From Heliocybe sulcata (taxonomy: Eukaryota; Basidiomycota; Agaricomycetes; Gloeophyllales; Gloeophyllaceae): 64,000 nt of DNA. The notes under the pieces are model-generated. The model was not told the DNA's origin and made no database searches. It worked only from the letters and a program-made list of their open reading frames with translations. Below are positions 1 to 10,445 of this stretch, one piece after another (the first letter of the stretch is position 1; every line of letters begins with the position of its first letter). Where the stretch lies: positions 994,264 through 1,058,263 of the forward strand of contig ML213506.1 of NCBI GenBank assembly GCA_004369045.1, written 5' to 3'. Both the position numbers and the translations under genes were made by a program.

Positions 1-1500
1 GTCCCGGTCAGCGTTCACGATGATCGACTCTTCACTTTAACTCATAATGATGCCACTGCACAGGGCGGAGGACATAGCATCCTGTCGCCGAACTTTGGTT
101 TGGGTGTCGACAGAGTGGTATGTAGCCCAGAATTCGCCTTACTCGTATGACATCTGACAGGTTTGCATCTACATATATAGCTGCAGTTCAAGGTCGTCAC
201 TCCCGATGGCGTTTACCGAGCAGCGAACAAATGTCAAAACTCTGATCTCTTCTGGGCTCTACGAGGTGGCGGCGTGTTACTCTCCAAGTATATGCCAACT
301 CAGGGATGTCATGGACACATGATTCACTAATATATCTTGTGAAGCGCTGATATTGCCTTCAATGCCACTTCGACCAATATGTTACCTGGCTCGAGGTCGT
401 CACCGAGCATTCCTTACAGTGGGGACGGGATGGATGGGGCGGCCACATCGCAGTAAGTGTGGCCCGTTCTCTCTGTACTACTGGCACTCATGAGTTTGCC
501 TTCAGGGCCCCTTGCTCATCCACGTCACTCCCAAGTTGACCTTGACTGAAGCACGGAAGTCGGTGACTCCGGCTATTGAATATGCACTGTCTCAGAACGG
601 TACGGCCACTGTTGAAACGTTGACGTGGTGGAATTTTTTTCAGAAATACGTGACTGGGGCACAGGCGGTACGTCTCATGAGGCTTCTCAGGATTCTCGCA
701 ACCGAGTTGAATGGTTCCTTGTTCAAGTCTGTCGGGACCGGCAATATTCTGGGGACCCGGCTCATCTCAGTCAGCCTGTTTGAGACAGCACATGGTCGAG
801 CACAGATCATGCAGGCTCTGTCCGTCGTTCTCCAGTACGCGAATCAGTACATTGTGGCCGGTACACCACTGCTGTACGACTACAAAAATGGGACAACTAG
901 CGTCACTCCTGCGTGGAGGAACGCGCTCTGGCTGGTGGGTGAACTCCGAGTGTTTGATTGGGGAGTTTGCTTACTCCAGCTGCTGATTAGATGAGTTTCC
1001 ATCAAGTCATCAACTTCAATGACACACTCGCTATGAAGAAAGACAAATATGGTCTTGTCACGAACATCACACAGCACATGCGGGATATATCGCCCGGATC
1101 TGGGGCATATTTTGTAAATTTTCTGATCATCCTTGCGAAGAAGATACTCTGAAACCTTCTTCTTGAATAGAACGAAGGCGACGTCTATGAACCTGATCAT
1201 GCAAGTATGTGGTTTTTTGTACTCGTCAGTTACCGACATAATATACTTATATGATATTTTTGAGCGTCGTACTGGGGTCCCAATTACCCTCAACTCCTGC
1301 GCATCAAGGAGAAGTAGTGAGTGCAGACGATCATTCAGCTTGATACCACAATAAGCGTCTGAGTAGCGATCCAGAGCATCTCTTGGACTGTTGGCAGTAT
1401 GGTAAGTCTTACCTTCGGTACCATGCTGTGGGAGACACCTCAACTTTGTGCAGTTGGCTGGCGTGGCGCAGATGATAGCAGATACAAATGCTACGTGTAA
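1..1500 (+). CDS. FAD-linked oxidoreductase (berberine-bridge-like), 5' end outside window, probably damaged
   Basis: The reading frame is open from base 1 and carries FAD_binding_4 features: a QGGGHS stretch, then [10 protein letters not shown] and FWALRGGG after an intron at 118-186. The C-terminal berberine-bridge domain is also visible: AWRNALW near 912-938, [16 protein letters not shown] near 1170, [17 protein letters not shown] across an intron near 1317-1369, and the end CYV* at 1498-1500. Such enzymes use covalent FAD to oxidise small molecules and are usually secreted. The expected GGTFG segment after RGGGG is absent around 280-390, and the flanking conserved pieces VTLQ, FNAT and WLEVVTEHS fall in different frames, so the allele may be non-functional. 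Introns were placed by GT-AG and frame continuity. Confidence 0.7.
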
Positions 1501-1531
1501 CCATGAACAGGTAGTCATAGCACCTAACACG

Positions 1532-2167
1532 CTAATAGGTTGGGGCGTGTACCAGATATACAACATCATCACCTGAGTCGCTCGTTGAAAGACATTTTGC
1601 CTGCTCATCTCCTTTCTCCGGCGTGCGGAGCCTTGCCATACTGCAGCGTGACCATGTCGAAGAGCCAGTACAGGGTTTCTGGCGATCCATATCCAATTCA
1701 GCTTGCACTTCCCACTCTCGACGTGCTGCAAGAAGTCTGAGAGGATTGTATATCGTGTGTGCACTCGGGAAAGCCCACACTTATCCTGCGGTGGATAAGT
1801 GAGCTGGCATGCAGGTGTACTGCATGTCGGCTGTGGAAGTGACGAGAGTAGGACTTCCCATTCGACTTGAAATCGTTTGCTTTGTCGACGAGCTGACGGG
1901 AAACAACCACCAGGCTGTCCACTATATGGCCCATCCAGAAAATACGGGCTGCAGTTCTTCCTTCAGGCATTTGTTAACCGAGCAGCAAGTGCGCCATTCC
2001 CAATACAGGACGAGCGCTGCAAGGGGAGGGATCTTGTTGTCGCAGCTCGGGCAGGAGATTGGACGGCCCACAAGCGCACTCGAGTGGAGTTGTACTCGCA
2101 CCGCGGTAGTCGAAAATGTGCGTCCAGAGCCCTGTGATGAGGGAAGTCTATATGACATTAGTGGCAT
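1532..2167 (-). pseudogene. Decayed C2H2 zinc-finger paralogue
   Basis: The minus strand retains scattered pieces of the same protein family as the two zinc-finger genes immediately downstream. Around 2070-2030 is CPSCDNKIPPLAALVL, which parallels CKWCPKIFPSVAALAL in the 2515-3426 gene. Around 1750-1700 is SDFLQHVESGKCKL, which parallels SGLVQHVESEKC. Between them the frame changes repeatedly, some cysteine and histidine ligands are missing, and stops interrupt. No N-terminal finger block is found above 2170. It is best read as a truncated third copy in a tandem array. A short multi-exon functional gene cannot be fully excluded. Confidence 0.5.
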
Positions 2168-2514
2168 CTCACAGTGGTACCCATTTGAGTTCTGTATGGC
2201 GGAAATCGTTGCGCTGAGGCTTAAGGAGAAGATATCAACTCCCGGCTCATATGGTGAGGATTCGATCGCGACCTATGGTTGATAGGAATGGCATTTGCGA
2301 AATCACTCGTATCAAAAATACTTAGCGCATATATAATTGAAGCCATCTAATAATCTACAACACTGCGCAAGATAAGCTGGGATACAATGTGTACAAGGTA
2401 TCTGGTAACAAGAAATACTGGGACTCACAATGGTATTCATACACAAAGTCACAAACTGAAGAGAATGAGCACAATCAAAGACATAATTGCAGGAAAATGG
2501 AGAAAGACCCAGCT

Positions 2515-3426
2515 TCACATCGTCAACCGTCCCAGACCCGACGTAATCGAGTCCATGACACGCTTCGTAGCTGAGAACCTATAAACACCGCACTTCTCGC
2601 TCTCAACATGCTGCACAAGGCCAGAAGCGCATTTGAACTCGTCTCGGCAGTGCGGGCAGTAGTAAATCTTTGCTTCATGCGCCGGCGAATTCAGATGCTG
2701 GTTCAGGGCGGCGAGAGTGCGGAACTCGCGAGAGCAGAAGTAGCACTCGTAGCAGTAGCCGTTCCAGGCGGCCTCGGTGGCACTAGTGGATTGCACAGTG
2801 CTCGTGGGCCCCGTGATGAGGCGTTTCGTGACGAGGTGATTGGGATCAATGGAACGGACGAAAGTGTTCACGTGCGAGCGATTTATACCAGAGGCACAAG
2901 TTGATGACTCGAGATGCAGAGCGAGGGCAGCGACACTTGGGAATATCTTCGGGCACCATTTGCATTGAACCGTGCGCCCAACGTGAATAGATGACTTCAT
3001 ATGCTGCGTCAGGAGGCAGGTGTAAGCATAAGAAAGTGAGCGGAAACGAATAGCACATGCATTTCTCAAACTATTCTCGTTTGCAAAGTGCCGATCGCAA
3101 GACGGGCAGTAGAAATGGACAGGACTCTGCCTATAGTGCTCCTGCAGACCATACTCGTTCTTGAAGAACTGGTCGCAATTCTTGCAATGCCAGTGCACAT
3201 CCTCAATGTGCTCCTCCAGATCCTCCGGGTCCCAGTAGTCATCTCCGCATGCTCTGCAGTAGTTATGAGCAGCGTTGTTGACGCGGTGGATCAACAGAGC
3301 CCCTGCGGAACTGAAGTGCCGGTCGCAACGGCGACACCAATGGTGCCTCGCACTATGTTCGTAGTGGTCGAAGAGGGCTTTATCCGAAACGAAGTAGCGG
3401 TTGCAGTACTCATCGCACCAGACCAT
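2515..3426 (-). CDS. C2H2 zinc-finger protein, copy 1
   Basis: A 303-residue open frame holds about nine C-x2-C / H fingers. The N-terminal block has WCDEYCNRYF, WCRRCDRHF, YCRACGDDY, HCKNCDQFF and YCPSCDRHF; the C-terminal block has CKWCPKIF, CYFCSREF and CPHCRDEF followed by LVQHVESEKC. The probable role is nucleic-acid or protein binding in the nucleus; no specific target can be named. It is a tandem paralogue of the gene at 3869-4954. At 3004-3060 a 57-nt segment corresponds exactly to the 57-bp intron of that paralogue, but here it begins GCATGT instead of GTATGT and contains no stop, so it may be a GC-AG intron or retained coding sequence. The start is the Met that aligns with the paralogue's MAWC. 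Confidence 0.85.
   Translation of the reverse strand: MVWCDEYCNRYFVSDKALFDHYEHSARHHWCRRCDRHFSSAGALLIHRVNNAAHNYCRACGDDYWDPEDLEEHIEDVHWHCKNCDQFFKNEYGLQEHYRQSPVHFYCPSCDRHFANENSLRNACAIRFRSLSYAYTCLLTQHMKSSIHVGRTVQCKWCPKIFPSVAALALHLESSTCASGINRSHVNTFVRSIDPNHLVTKRLITGPTSTVQSTSATEAAWNGYCYECYFCSREFRTLAALNQHLNSPAHEAKIYYCPHCRDEFKCASGLVQHVESEKCGVYRFSATKRVMDSITSGLGRLTM
3004..3060 (-). other. 57-nt GC-AG intron or in-frame retained intron
   Basis: On the minus strand this segment runs from GCATGTGC to CTGACGCAG, is a multiple of three and has no stop. The paralogous gene has a GTAAGT...CTAG intron of the same length at the same codon junction, before HMK-SIHVGR. Removing it restores alignment (NSLRN|HMKSS against MSLGH|HMKYS). 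Confidence 0.6.
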
Positions 3427-3868
3427 ATTGCTCTGCAGTCAGGCGACGTTCAGGCTCGGAGTTGACTGAGAGGATGACTCGGCCTGACTCGGCTCGTGCC
3501 TGTCGGAGCCTCAAAGCGCGTTATTTGTGTATGTTTGTCTCACGGCGTCTGTGGCATGGATCCGTACTTCATCTGCTTGCCACAACCTTGCGACGTGTAC
3601 GAAGTGACAGAAATAAAAAAGAAAGCATTCAAAAAGCCGATAGAAGTGCATAAACGAAGCAATATCACAAGACCATACAACTACAACTGCCCAACTACAA
3701 CTGCCAACGGGATCTTGGACAGGATCGCGGATTCAGCTGTGACAGGCAACAAGAAAGCGGACGATTTCGGAAAAGTACAAGATACGGCGATAACAAGTGC
3801 AACGGTACAACGATAGCAATTGGAATGAACTGTTCCATCCAAAAAAAGTCGAGAGCGAACATACCGCT

Positions 3869-4954
3869 TCAGGCGAGTAACATCCTCGCCGCAGCTGTCT
3901 GTACCACTGCAGCCATTATCTGCTTCACCCTCTGGAATCTCATGACTCCGCACACCTCACTCTCGACGTGCTGCACCAAACCAGAGAAACACCTGAATTC
4001 AACTTGGCAATGTGGGCAATTGTATATCTTGGCCTCATGCGCCGGAGAATTCAGGTGTTGGTTTAGAGCGATAAGAGTGAAGAATTCTTTAGTGCAGAAA
4101 TAACATTGGTAGTGATGGCCGTTCCAAGCAGCTTGAGTAGCTGTCGTGTACTGAATAATGGGGTCCGTATCCAGAGGCCCCCTGATCAGCGGCTTTGTGA
4201 TGAAATGCTGAGGGTCTACCGATCGGATGAAGGCGTTTACATGGGCACGTTTTATGCGTGAATTGCACGCCGATGACTCTAGATGGTGCGTAAGAGCTGA
4301 TACGGAGGGGAATAACTTCGTGCAATTTGGCCCGATGCATGGGATAGAGCGTCCGACATGAATCGACGAGTATTTCATGTGCTAGGCCGGGAGGGTTGGT
4401 CAAGGTTGAATGGAGTCAGAGCGACGCATGCTACTTACATGGCCGAGACTCATGTCATTATTGAAATGCCTATCGCAGAGCACGCAATAGGAATGCGCAG
4501 AGCTGCCCCAGTAGTGCAGTCGTAACCACATCTCAGCTTCGAAGAATTCATCGCAGTCACTGCAATGCCAGTGCTCGCTGTCGATGTGCTCTTCTAGTTC
4601 ATCGTCGCCATCGAATTCCGTCCCGCAGCATCTACACCAGTGATGCGCACTACTGTGGATGCGGTGGTTCAGAATTGCGCTGTCGGAGCTGAAATGCCTA
4701 TTGCATTTCTTGCACCAGTGGTGTCTTGGGTTATGTTCGTAGTGACTGCGAAGAGCGACATCGGAGACAAAATGACGGTCGCACGAGTTGCACCAGGCCA
4801 TATATACAATATTGCTCCGCCTGGGTTGGTCTCGTTGGTGATCCAGAGATTGAGAAAGACGGCTAGCTGCCTTGCGACGCTCGCAAGATTGGGAGTTGTC
4901 GTAGGCGACGAGCAATCTGCGCGCGGAATACGATGCAAGCCCTGAACGTTGCAC
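3869..4954 (-). CDS. C2H2 zinc-finger protein, copy 2
   Basis: Two exons (4439-4954 and 3869-4381) are joined across a GTAAGT...CTAG intron at 4382-4438. The product has the same finger order as copy 1: WCNSCDRHF, WCKKCNRHF, WCRCCGTEF, HCSDCDEFF, YCVLCDRHF, then CYFCTKEF and CPHCQVEF with LVQHVESEVC near the C-terminus. The first Met at 4954 gives a 51-residue basic extension; the Met at 4801 (MAWCNSC) aligns with copy 1 and may be the true start. Copies 1 and 2 lie in the same orientation about 450 bp apart and are clearly products of a tandem duplication. The molecular target is unknown. Confidence 0.85.
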
Positions 4955-4970
4955 AATTCAAACTGCGATC

Positions 4971-5771
4971 ATGTTGTTCTCAGCCACCACAATGGGCCCT
5001 GCTCGTCTGACAGCCTCTGCGAAATGCTGCAGAAAGACCGTCTGTGCACTAAGATGGGCATCATCTAGCTCCAATCAGTATCCCTTTCCTGCCCATCCGC
5101 ATCCCACACCTCATCAAATTTTCCATCTACCCTCAAGCGCACCGCAGGAAGACATCAAGGCCCGATGTGTGTACCCCTAACTTCCAGCTAATCGAGTACC
5201 AGAAATCATTATTTCTGCCTACAGACTATGAACTGGTACGGATGTATCACCCAGACTCACCATTATCTCGCTCCGTCAGCCCAGAGACCGCAGAAGCCCG
5301 GTTTCACGCTATATCCGCCGCATACAAAATCCTGCAAGGCAAAAGCATGGATCCAGGCTCTCCGGACATCGGTCTGAGACAGGACTACCACAACCTGAGC
5401 ACAGCTATTTGGAAGGAACGGCAGAGGCGGAGAGCAGAACTCAAAGTGGGCATGGACGACAAGTGGAAAGATCGCTTGCTCTTGGGGTCGGTTCTCTTGG
5501 TGCGTCATGAGCCAGCGCCCGAAAGATATCCTACTGCTGCTTGCGAATACTTAACATCTGGGGCTATGAATAGGTGATAACCATGTTCGTCGCACAGACT
5601 TTCTCGACTAGACGGCAAGCCTTGCGAGATGCCGTCCAGAATAATAGAGGCTTCGGACCATCAAATCCCACCGTTGGTTCGAACAAACAGGGTCCTAGCA
5701 TCTCTGACTTGGACGACAGTCGTCTGGCCGCACCGGAGCCAGCGTCTGTCACCCCTGATTCGACCCCCTGA
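4971..5771 (+). CDS. J-domain (DnaJ-like) membrane protein, probably mitochondrial
   Basis: Three exons: 4971-5166, 5225-5499 and 5574-5771. The first joins the second as IKAR|YYELVRMYHPDSP, giving a J-domain with an intact HPD motif, followed by AEARFHAISAAYKIL. The N-terminus is rich in Arg, Ser and Ala without acidic residues, as in mitochondrial presequences. After the J-domain a hydrophobic helix (LLLGSVLLVITMFVAQTF, formed across the last splice junction) is followed by a polar tail. J-proteins stimulate the ATPase of Hsp70; a single membrane anchor suggests an inner-membrane co-chaperone, which is inference. It is divergently arranged with the zinc-finger gene, with only 16 bp between the two start codons. 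Confidence 0.8.
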
Positions 5772-6186
5772 ACCGTCGACTATCCGGTTACTTAGCCCCG
5801 CGGCGCATCAAGGCGGCATTCTCGTATCGCCGTTGGGCTACGCTAATTAACCCATGTTGCGACATCCCTGGACCAACCTAGTCGCCTCAGCGACGTACGG
5901 CTACCGTGGAACTCGGCGGGCTCCCTTGCCATGCCGTGGCGTTGTTTTAAGGAACGCGGAGTCCGGGGAGGTCCTGAACGTCGTACGAATATATCAGTCT
6001 CCTCGACTCACAGAGCGGCGATCCATGACGAGAGTCATCATGATCATGATCTGTATATATAGCCTCCTGACACGGGCAGTGTAATTGATTTAATATAGTT
6101 TCTTAACAGCCTCATCCAGTGCAATAGAGAGCGCGCAGAGTCCTCAAGCATGTCCGGAACCTACCTCTTACCGTCTTGACACTGGC
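5772..6186. other. Intergenic, no supported gene
   Basis: Only short ORFs without recognisable motifs are present, including one 76-codon plus-strand ORF at 5854. I looked here for a repeated, kexin-site-bearing RiPP precursor to go with the adjacent UstYa-like gene and saw none. Confidence 0.5.
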
Positions 6187-6880
6187 ATGAAATCCACGCT
6201 GGTAACTCGCGCTCTCGTGCTCCTTTGCATTTCCAACGTCGCATTCACGGGATGGCACATCTACTCCAAGCTGCGGAGATGGCATGAGAAGCCGCAACAG
6301 TACAGTACGTCGCTCCGACTTTAGGCTTGACGAGCAATGTTCTCTTACATTCCGTACAGGCTACGTCGGAAGCGATTACCCGCCAGAGCTCCCCATACGG
6401 CCGCTCCCTCTCGTCGAAATGCAGCTGCAAGAGTCCGTCCAATTCGCACTCGTCGGGCCCGGCGCTGACGAGGCATGGCAGACGCTCACCACCTACCCAC
6501 CGGGGAAGGGTTGGGTCCGCCTCGGTCCCAACCGCCGACTCTTCGCCGTAGTCATGTTCCACGAGCTGCATTGCTTACGCATGATCCAGAGGGCCTTCGT
6601 GAACAAGAACGACACGGAAGCGGGTCCGCATCATGTGCAGCACTGTTTGAATTATCTGAGGCAGCATTTTCTGTGTGAGGCGGTGGGGGACCTTGAGGAA
6701 GGCGACTTTATGGAGCGGGATTATGAGAGAGAGAGGATGGGCAGTGCGCTGATGTGTGAGGACTGGACGAAGGTGTATGAGTTTGCGGAAACGAATTTTG
6801 AAGAGTGGAAAGAGTGGGCTTCGGATAGAGGGATATGTAGGATAGCCGATGGCGAGTGGGGAGATGGCATTTGTCGCTGA
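6187..6880 (+). CDS. UstYa-like oxidase (DUF3328)
   Basis: Two exons, 6187-6304 and 6360-6880, joined as QQYS|YVGSDYPPELP. The first exon encodes an N-terminal hydrophobic helix (LVLLCISNVAFTGWHIY), the second the catalytic region with both family signatures, HELHC and about 30 residues later HVQHC, followed by LRQHFLC. The UstYa/DUF3328 family is known from ustiloxin and other fungal cyclic peptides, where it performs oxidative cyclisation or related oxidations. In mushrooms the family is expanded and substrates are mostly unknown. The conserved GDLEEGDF and C-terminal Cys are also present, so it looks functional. It neighbours an acetyltransferase and lies between a FAD oxidase and a P450. 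Confidence 0.88.
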
Positions 6881-7056
6881 GTTCTCAATTTTATATTGGT
6901 TCTGTATTATAATCTAGAGCGACTCATAGTTATATTTTACCAGTCGCGTATATGGGCTATATAGACGGATGTCAGCGTAGGACACAGTAAAGATTCCAAA
7001 ATGCTGTTTACCTGGATTTGTCCCCCGATACCACCAGATGATTCCCCACGCCAGCC

Positions 7057-8088
7057 TCAGGGAGATGCTAAGAACATCCAATAACATTTCCATCCGATAT
7101 TCCATCCGTGCAGACCAGCGAAGAAACGCTCTGCATTGACGTTATTTTGCACGACATCCGCCCAATTCCAGCCGAAAGCGCCACCGCGTTCTCCAGGCAC
7201 TTCAGCCTCGTTCAATCTTCTGGCAAGGGAGTCCACGACTGCACGAGCAAGCCCTTTCCCCCTAAACTCCGGCTGGACGTACAGTGTCCCGATAGAGCCA
7301 TCCGTATGTTGCAGCGCCCAGGCGACAGGACGACTAGGTGATCCTTCTGCATCGACCGTCCGGACACATATCGAAGTGTCGCATCTTGATAGGAAGTACT
7401 CTTCCGTATGGGGGATGGCAGAGGACGATATGAGCGTCTGAATGTCTGGAGGAGTGAGGGTCGTAATAGCGAATTCTTGACCTAGGTCAGGGACACTTGA
7501 CGCCGCAGATCCCGGCTCCGACGGAGGTCGCAGAAACTTTGTGCAAGGGCCGATCCTACCGGCCAAAGGACTGAGCGTATCGAGCCACTTCTGGTGTACG
7601 GATCCAACAATTATTCCTGCATTGACTGTAACCTGCTCGTTGGCGGGCATCATCTTAATCGAAGACGAAAGTCCGAGTCGGTTGAGGTCGCTGAGGAAGT
7701 CTTGAATGAACTGCAGGACATGGTCCCTCTCCCCCTGCGACGGATCTCCTCCGCTGGTCTCTGCAGAGCAGAAATACCGTGCTTGGTTGTTATCCAAGGT
7801 CGAAAGGATCACAGCAGAGAACACGGACGGTCTCTCGATTTTCTTAGGATCGAAAGAGGTCCATGCATGCAAATTCGTGATTAATCCCTCATCGGTGGCT
7901 TCAGCGAGACGAGATGGCGAAGAATGAAGCAGAGTTCCTAGCAGCGGAAGAGAGTAGGGGATATGCGGTTGTAAGAGGTTCACGAGTTGCGCTACAGCTC
8001 CGGGCTGCAACAAATCCACCTTGAACAGTCCGAAGGAGGCCATACCAGGTCGATGAGACAGAATACAAGCAGGTGGGATGTAAGGCAA
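7057..8088 (-). CDS. GNAT-family N-acetyltransferase
   Basis: A single 343-codon frame. The C-terminal third carries the acetyl-CoA binding motif of GCN5-related acetyltransferases: GTLYVQPEFRGKGLARAV (R/Q-x-x-G-x-G/A), followed by a helix and WADVVQNNVNAERFF. The N-terminal two thirds form the extended domain common in fungal members of this group, whose substrates are unknown. The Met at 8043 (MASFGLFKV) is a more likely start than the first Met at 8088. It converges with the UstYa-like gene, ending 176 bp from it, and may belong to the same metabolic unit. Confidence 0.82.
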   Translation of the reverse strand: MPYIPPACILSHRPGMASFGLFKVDLLQPGAVAQLVNLLQPHIPYSLPLLGTLLHSSPSRLAEATDEGLITNLHAWTSFDPKKIERPSVFSAVILSTLDNNQARYFCSAETSGGDPSQGERDHVLQFIQDFLSDLNRLGLSSSIKMMPANEQVTVNAGIIVGSVHQKWLDTLSPLAGRIGPCTKFLRPPSEPGSAASSVPDLGQEFAITTLTPPDIQTLISSSAIPHTEEYFLSRCDTSICVRTVDAEGSPSRPVAWALQHTDGSIGTLYVQPEFRGKGLARAVVDSLARRLNEAEVPGERGGAFGWNWADVVQNNVNAERFFAGLHGWNIGWKCYWMFLASP

Positions 8089-8634
8089 GCCGAGTCATGA
8101 TGCATGAGTGCATGAAAACTTTCTCGAGACTTCCGAGTCAGCAATCGCTCAGCTTGAAGTACGCGAAGTCCAAATATGGAAGGTTAAACTCCAAATTTGC
8201 GAAATATGTTGTAGCAATTAATTCGCAATCACGAAAACAGTATCTCAGGAAACCACCAGCTTCAGCATGTACCAGCAATGAGTTACTTGGAACAATAGGA
8301 AGCAGAGCATTGAATTATCAGAACCATAACCATGCAAAGATGCAAGCAGCTACTGCGTAATGGACATCGCCGCCCAGCGAGGGTGGCCGATATAGCTACA
8401 GGAAGTAGTGGGGCTTAAGGTACTGTAGGAACAGGGGGGATTGAGTTGCGAAGCCGGGTTGGATAGGGTTGCAGAGATGAATGTGGGGATGAATGGATAT
8501 TAATGAGTGCTAGTGACATTAAACTGACCATATAGGGAGAAGACAACAACAGAGTCCGGAATTAAAGGCAATCCAGTATACGCTAGCAGGTCGTAGCACC
8601 AGGCGTACAGCACGTTATTGAGGTCGTTGATTAT
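8089..8634. other. Intergenic, no supported gene
   Basis: AT-richer than the flanks, with only short motif-free ORFs. It holds the promoter of the minus-strand acetyltransferase and the 3' flank of the next minus-strand gene. Confidence 0.5.
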
Positions 8635-9588
8635 TTAAGGTGTGTAAGGAGGAGGTGGTGGCAGCGGCGGAAGCGGAGGCCGCGAGTGGGCTCGCCTTGC
8701 TTGCGACTCTCTCAATTGCCGCAGACGCTCATCCCTCTGCTCCATCGTAGCAGCAGAACTGCTGGAAGCGATAGAGTAGCTGCTGGGAGTAGGGCTTCGG
8801 GAAATTCCTGGCGGATATGCCGGTGCCACGGAATGTGCCGACTGCGGTCGTGCCGGTCTTGAGCGCATCTCCGGCTGCGAAGCTACCCTCCGCGCTATGC
8901 GCGGCAGAGGGTGCGCTATCGGTGATGGAGAATGATGAGGAAAGCGCGTATCAACGCCCATTCTGCTGGATGTTGGCGAGACATCGGGTGAATCAACTGC
9001 CCAAGTGCCGTCTGGTCTTTGATAAGCGACCGGGCGCGACTCCGGGACTGCGTTATATTGGGGAGCAATGTGCACCACCGAGACTATGCAGGGCAAAAAT
9101 ATGAGCTGGATCGTGCGGGAACATCAGAAAGACGCACATCTGCGGCCCATGAAGGGTGTAATGACGTGTTCGCGATGGCGAGACGATTTCAGAGGGCGAA
9201 TCAGATTCTTGTGGAGGGAGAATATCGAGGTGGCTTTCTCCGCGTCTTCGGCGTCTTGACCTTGAGTCTTGTGCTTGCGCCGCAAGTTCACAGTGACGAG
9301 AGAGATACCGAAAGCCATGATAGCAAAGAATATACTGAGAGACGCCGATAACGATGACGCTTTTCTTCGACAAAGCAGGGATGGATAAGGCAGGGTAGGA
9401 TGTATGTACTGTGGTTTGTCCTGGTACAGATGCGAGGATAAGACAATTAACTGCAAGAACGCGTCAGTCAAGCAATATCTGCCAACGTGTGACCTTCGAT
9501 ACACACTGAGCGGAATGTGAAGTAGAGTAACTTCAATTAAAGTGACTCCTATGACGATAGAGGCTTGGACTGGTCCAAATCCTACCAC
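8635..9588 (-). CDS. Proline-rich putative membrane protein
   Basis: Three exons (9505-9588, 9138-9450, 8635-9083) separated by two 54-bp GT-AG introns at 9451-9504 and 9084-9137. The product has a hydrophobic N-terminal stretch (ASIVIGVTLIEVTLLHIPL), a second likely transmembrane helix (SIFFAIMAFGISLVTV) followed by basic residues, and a long disordered tail rich in Pro, Ser and Arg that ends in a PPPPPYTP cluster with a PPPY-type WW-ligand motif. The function is unknown. An additional 5' exon may exist upstream near 9930-9984 (encoding WRCYDDSGYM), but I could not join it convincingly. Confidence 0.6.
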
Positions 9589-10098
9589 TCAGACGACGAG
9601 GAGTTGGTAGGAAAGAGAGAAGGACAGACGCGTCTACTGGACGGAGACGACATCAATATACCACACCCAACCATACTTTAACTCTAACCAGTTACGGCAC
9701 ACCGGCGATTTTCGAAACCCAATCGAGCTGAATGGAGTATTGTCACTGTGCCGACGGGAAGGGAAGATGCGAAGAGTTATTTCCGGGAAGCCCGCATCTG
9801 AGATAGTGTGCGAAACTCGGACGCTCGAGAAGAGAACTGAGCGGTTCTGAGATAGACGCCCAGCGGTGGCGCGTTTGGACTGATATGTCGACGCGTAGCT
9901 TGGAAATAGACGATCAGTATCATACCCCTTCCTCATGTACCCACTATCATCGTAGCACCGCCATGCACGGGTTCCTATCTCCATTGCGTATCACTACTCA
10001 CCAAGAAATCCCAGCAACCCGCGCGGTCTGATGCGCCGATCCCGTGCTCAGGGACGAACGATGGGCTGTCGGTGTCAGTAAAGGTTGCCTCCGTGTCA

Positions 10099-10135
10099 CA
10101 GATCTTCAGCGCTCAGTACTCAGTGCTGAGATCTG
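10099..10135. repeat. Near-perfect palindrome around a CAGTACTCAG core
   Basis: The sequence begins CAGATCTTCAGC and ends GCTGAGATCTG, so the two arms pair almost completely around the central TCAGTACTCAGTG. The inner 16 bases, GCTCAGTACTCAGTGC at 10111-10126, recur exactly at 10430-10445, and 13 of them recur at 52596-52608. Confidence 0.7.
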
Positions 10136-10429
10136 CACACAGTGAATGACGCCGTCCCAGGGTCTCCAGCGGCAGGGAAGTACTCCCGGTGTTTGCGATC
10201 AGCGGGGATGTGCACAGTCTGTCGCGAGTAATTAGCTATTATCTTGGACAGATGTCAGAGGATCAGAGGAACATACGCCGAGCAGAGCAGAGATGGTGCA
10301 ACCGGCTCGGCAGCCCGATCTCCCGTTGTCGATGCCATCATAAATCATGCAAGAAGCTTTGACGCGAGATGTGATCTCGGTCTGCTCTTCTAATGCTCTT
10401 CTGTAGTCGGATGTCCGAACGGATGCAGG

Positions 10430-10445
10430 GCTCAGTACTCAGTGC
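10430..10445 (+). repeat. 16-bp repeat GCTCAGTACTCAGTGC, second copy
   Basis: Identical to 10111-10126, 319 bp away and in the same orientation. A shorter match, TCAGTACTCAGTG, occurs at 52596-52608 between the two DUF6534-like genes. Confidence 0.8.

Noticed and set aside
880-1764. 294-codon minus-strand ORF
   Set aside because: It is antisense to the well-motifed 3' exons of the FAD oxidase and has no family pattern except where it runs into the decayed zinc finger near 1700-1764.
1809-2282. 157-codon plus-strand ORF
   Set aside because: It overlaps minus-strand zinc-finger remnants that have recognisable paralogues next door; the plus-strand product matches nothing I recognise.
5772-6186. 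RiPP precursor beside the UstYa-like gene
   Set aside because: I looked for repeated peptide cores with KR sites and a signal peptide in all frames nearby and saw none.
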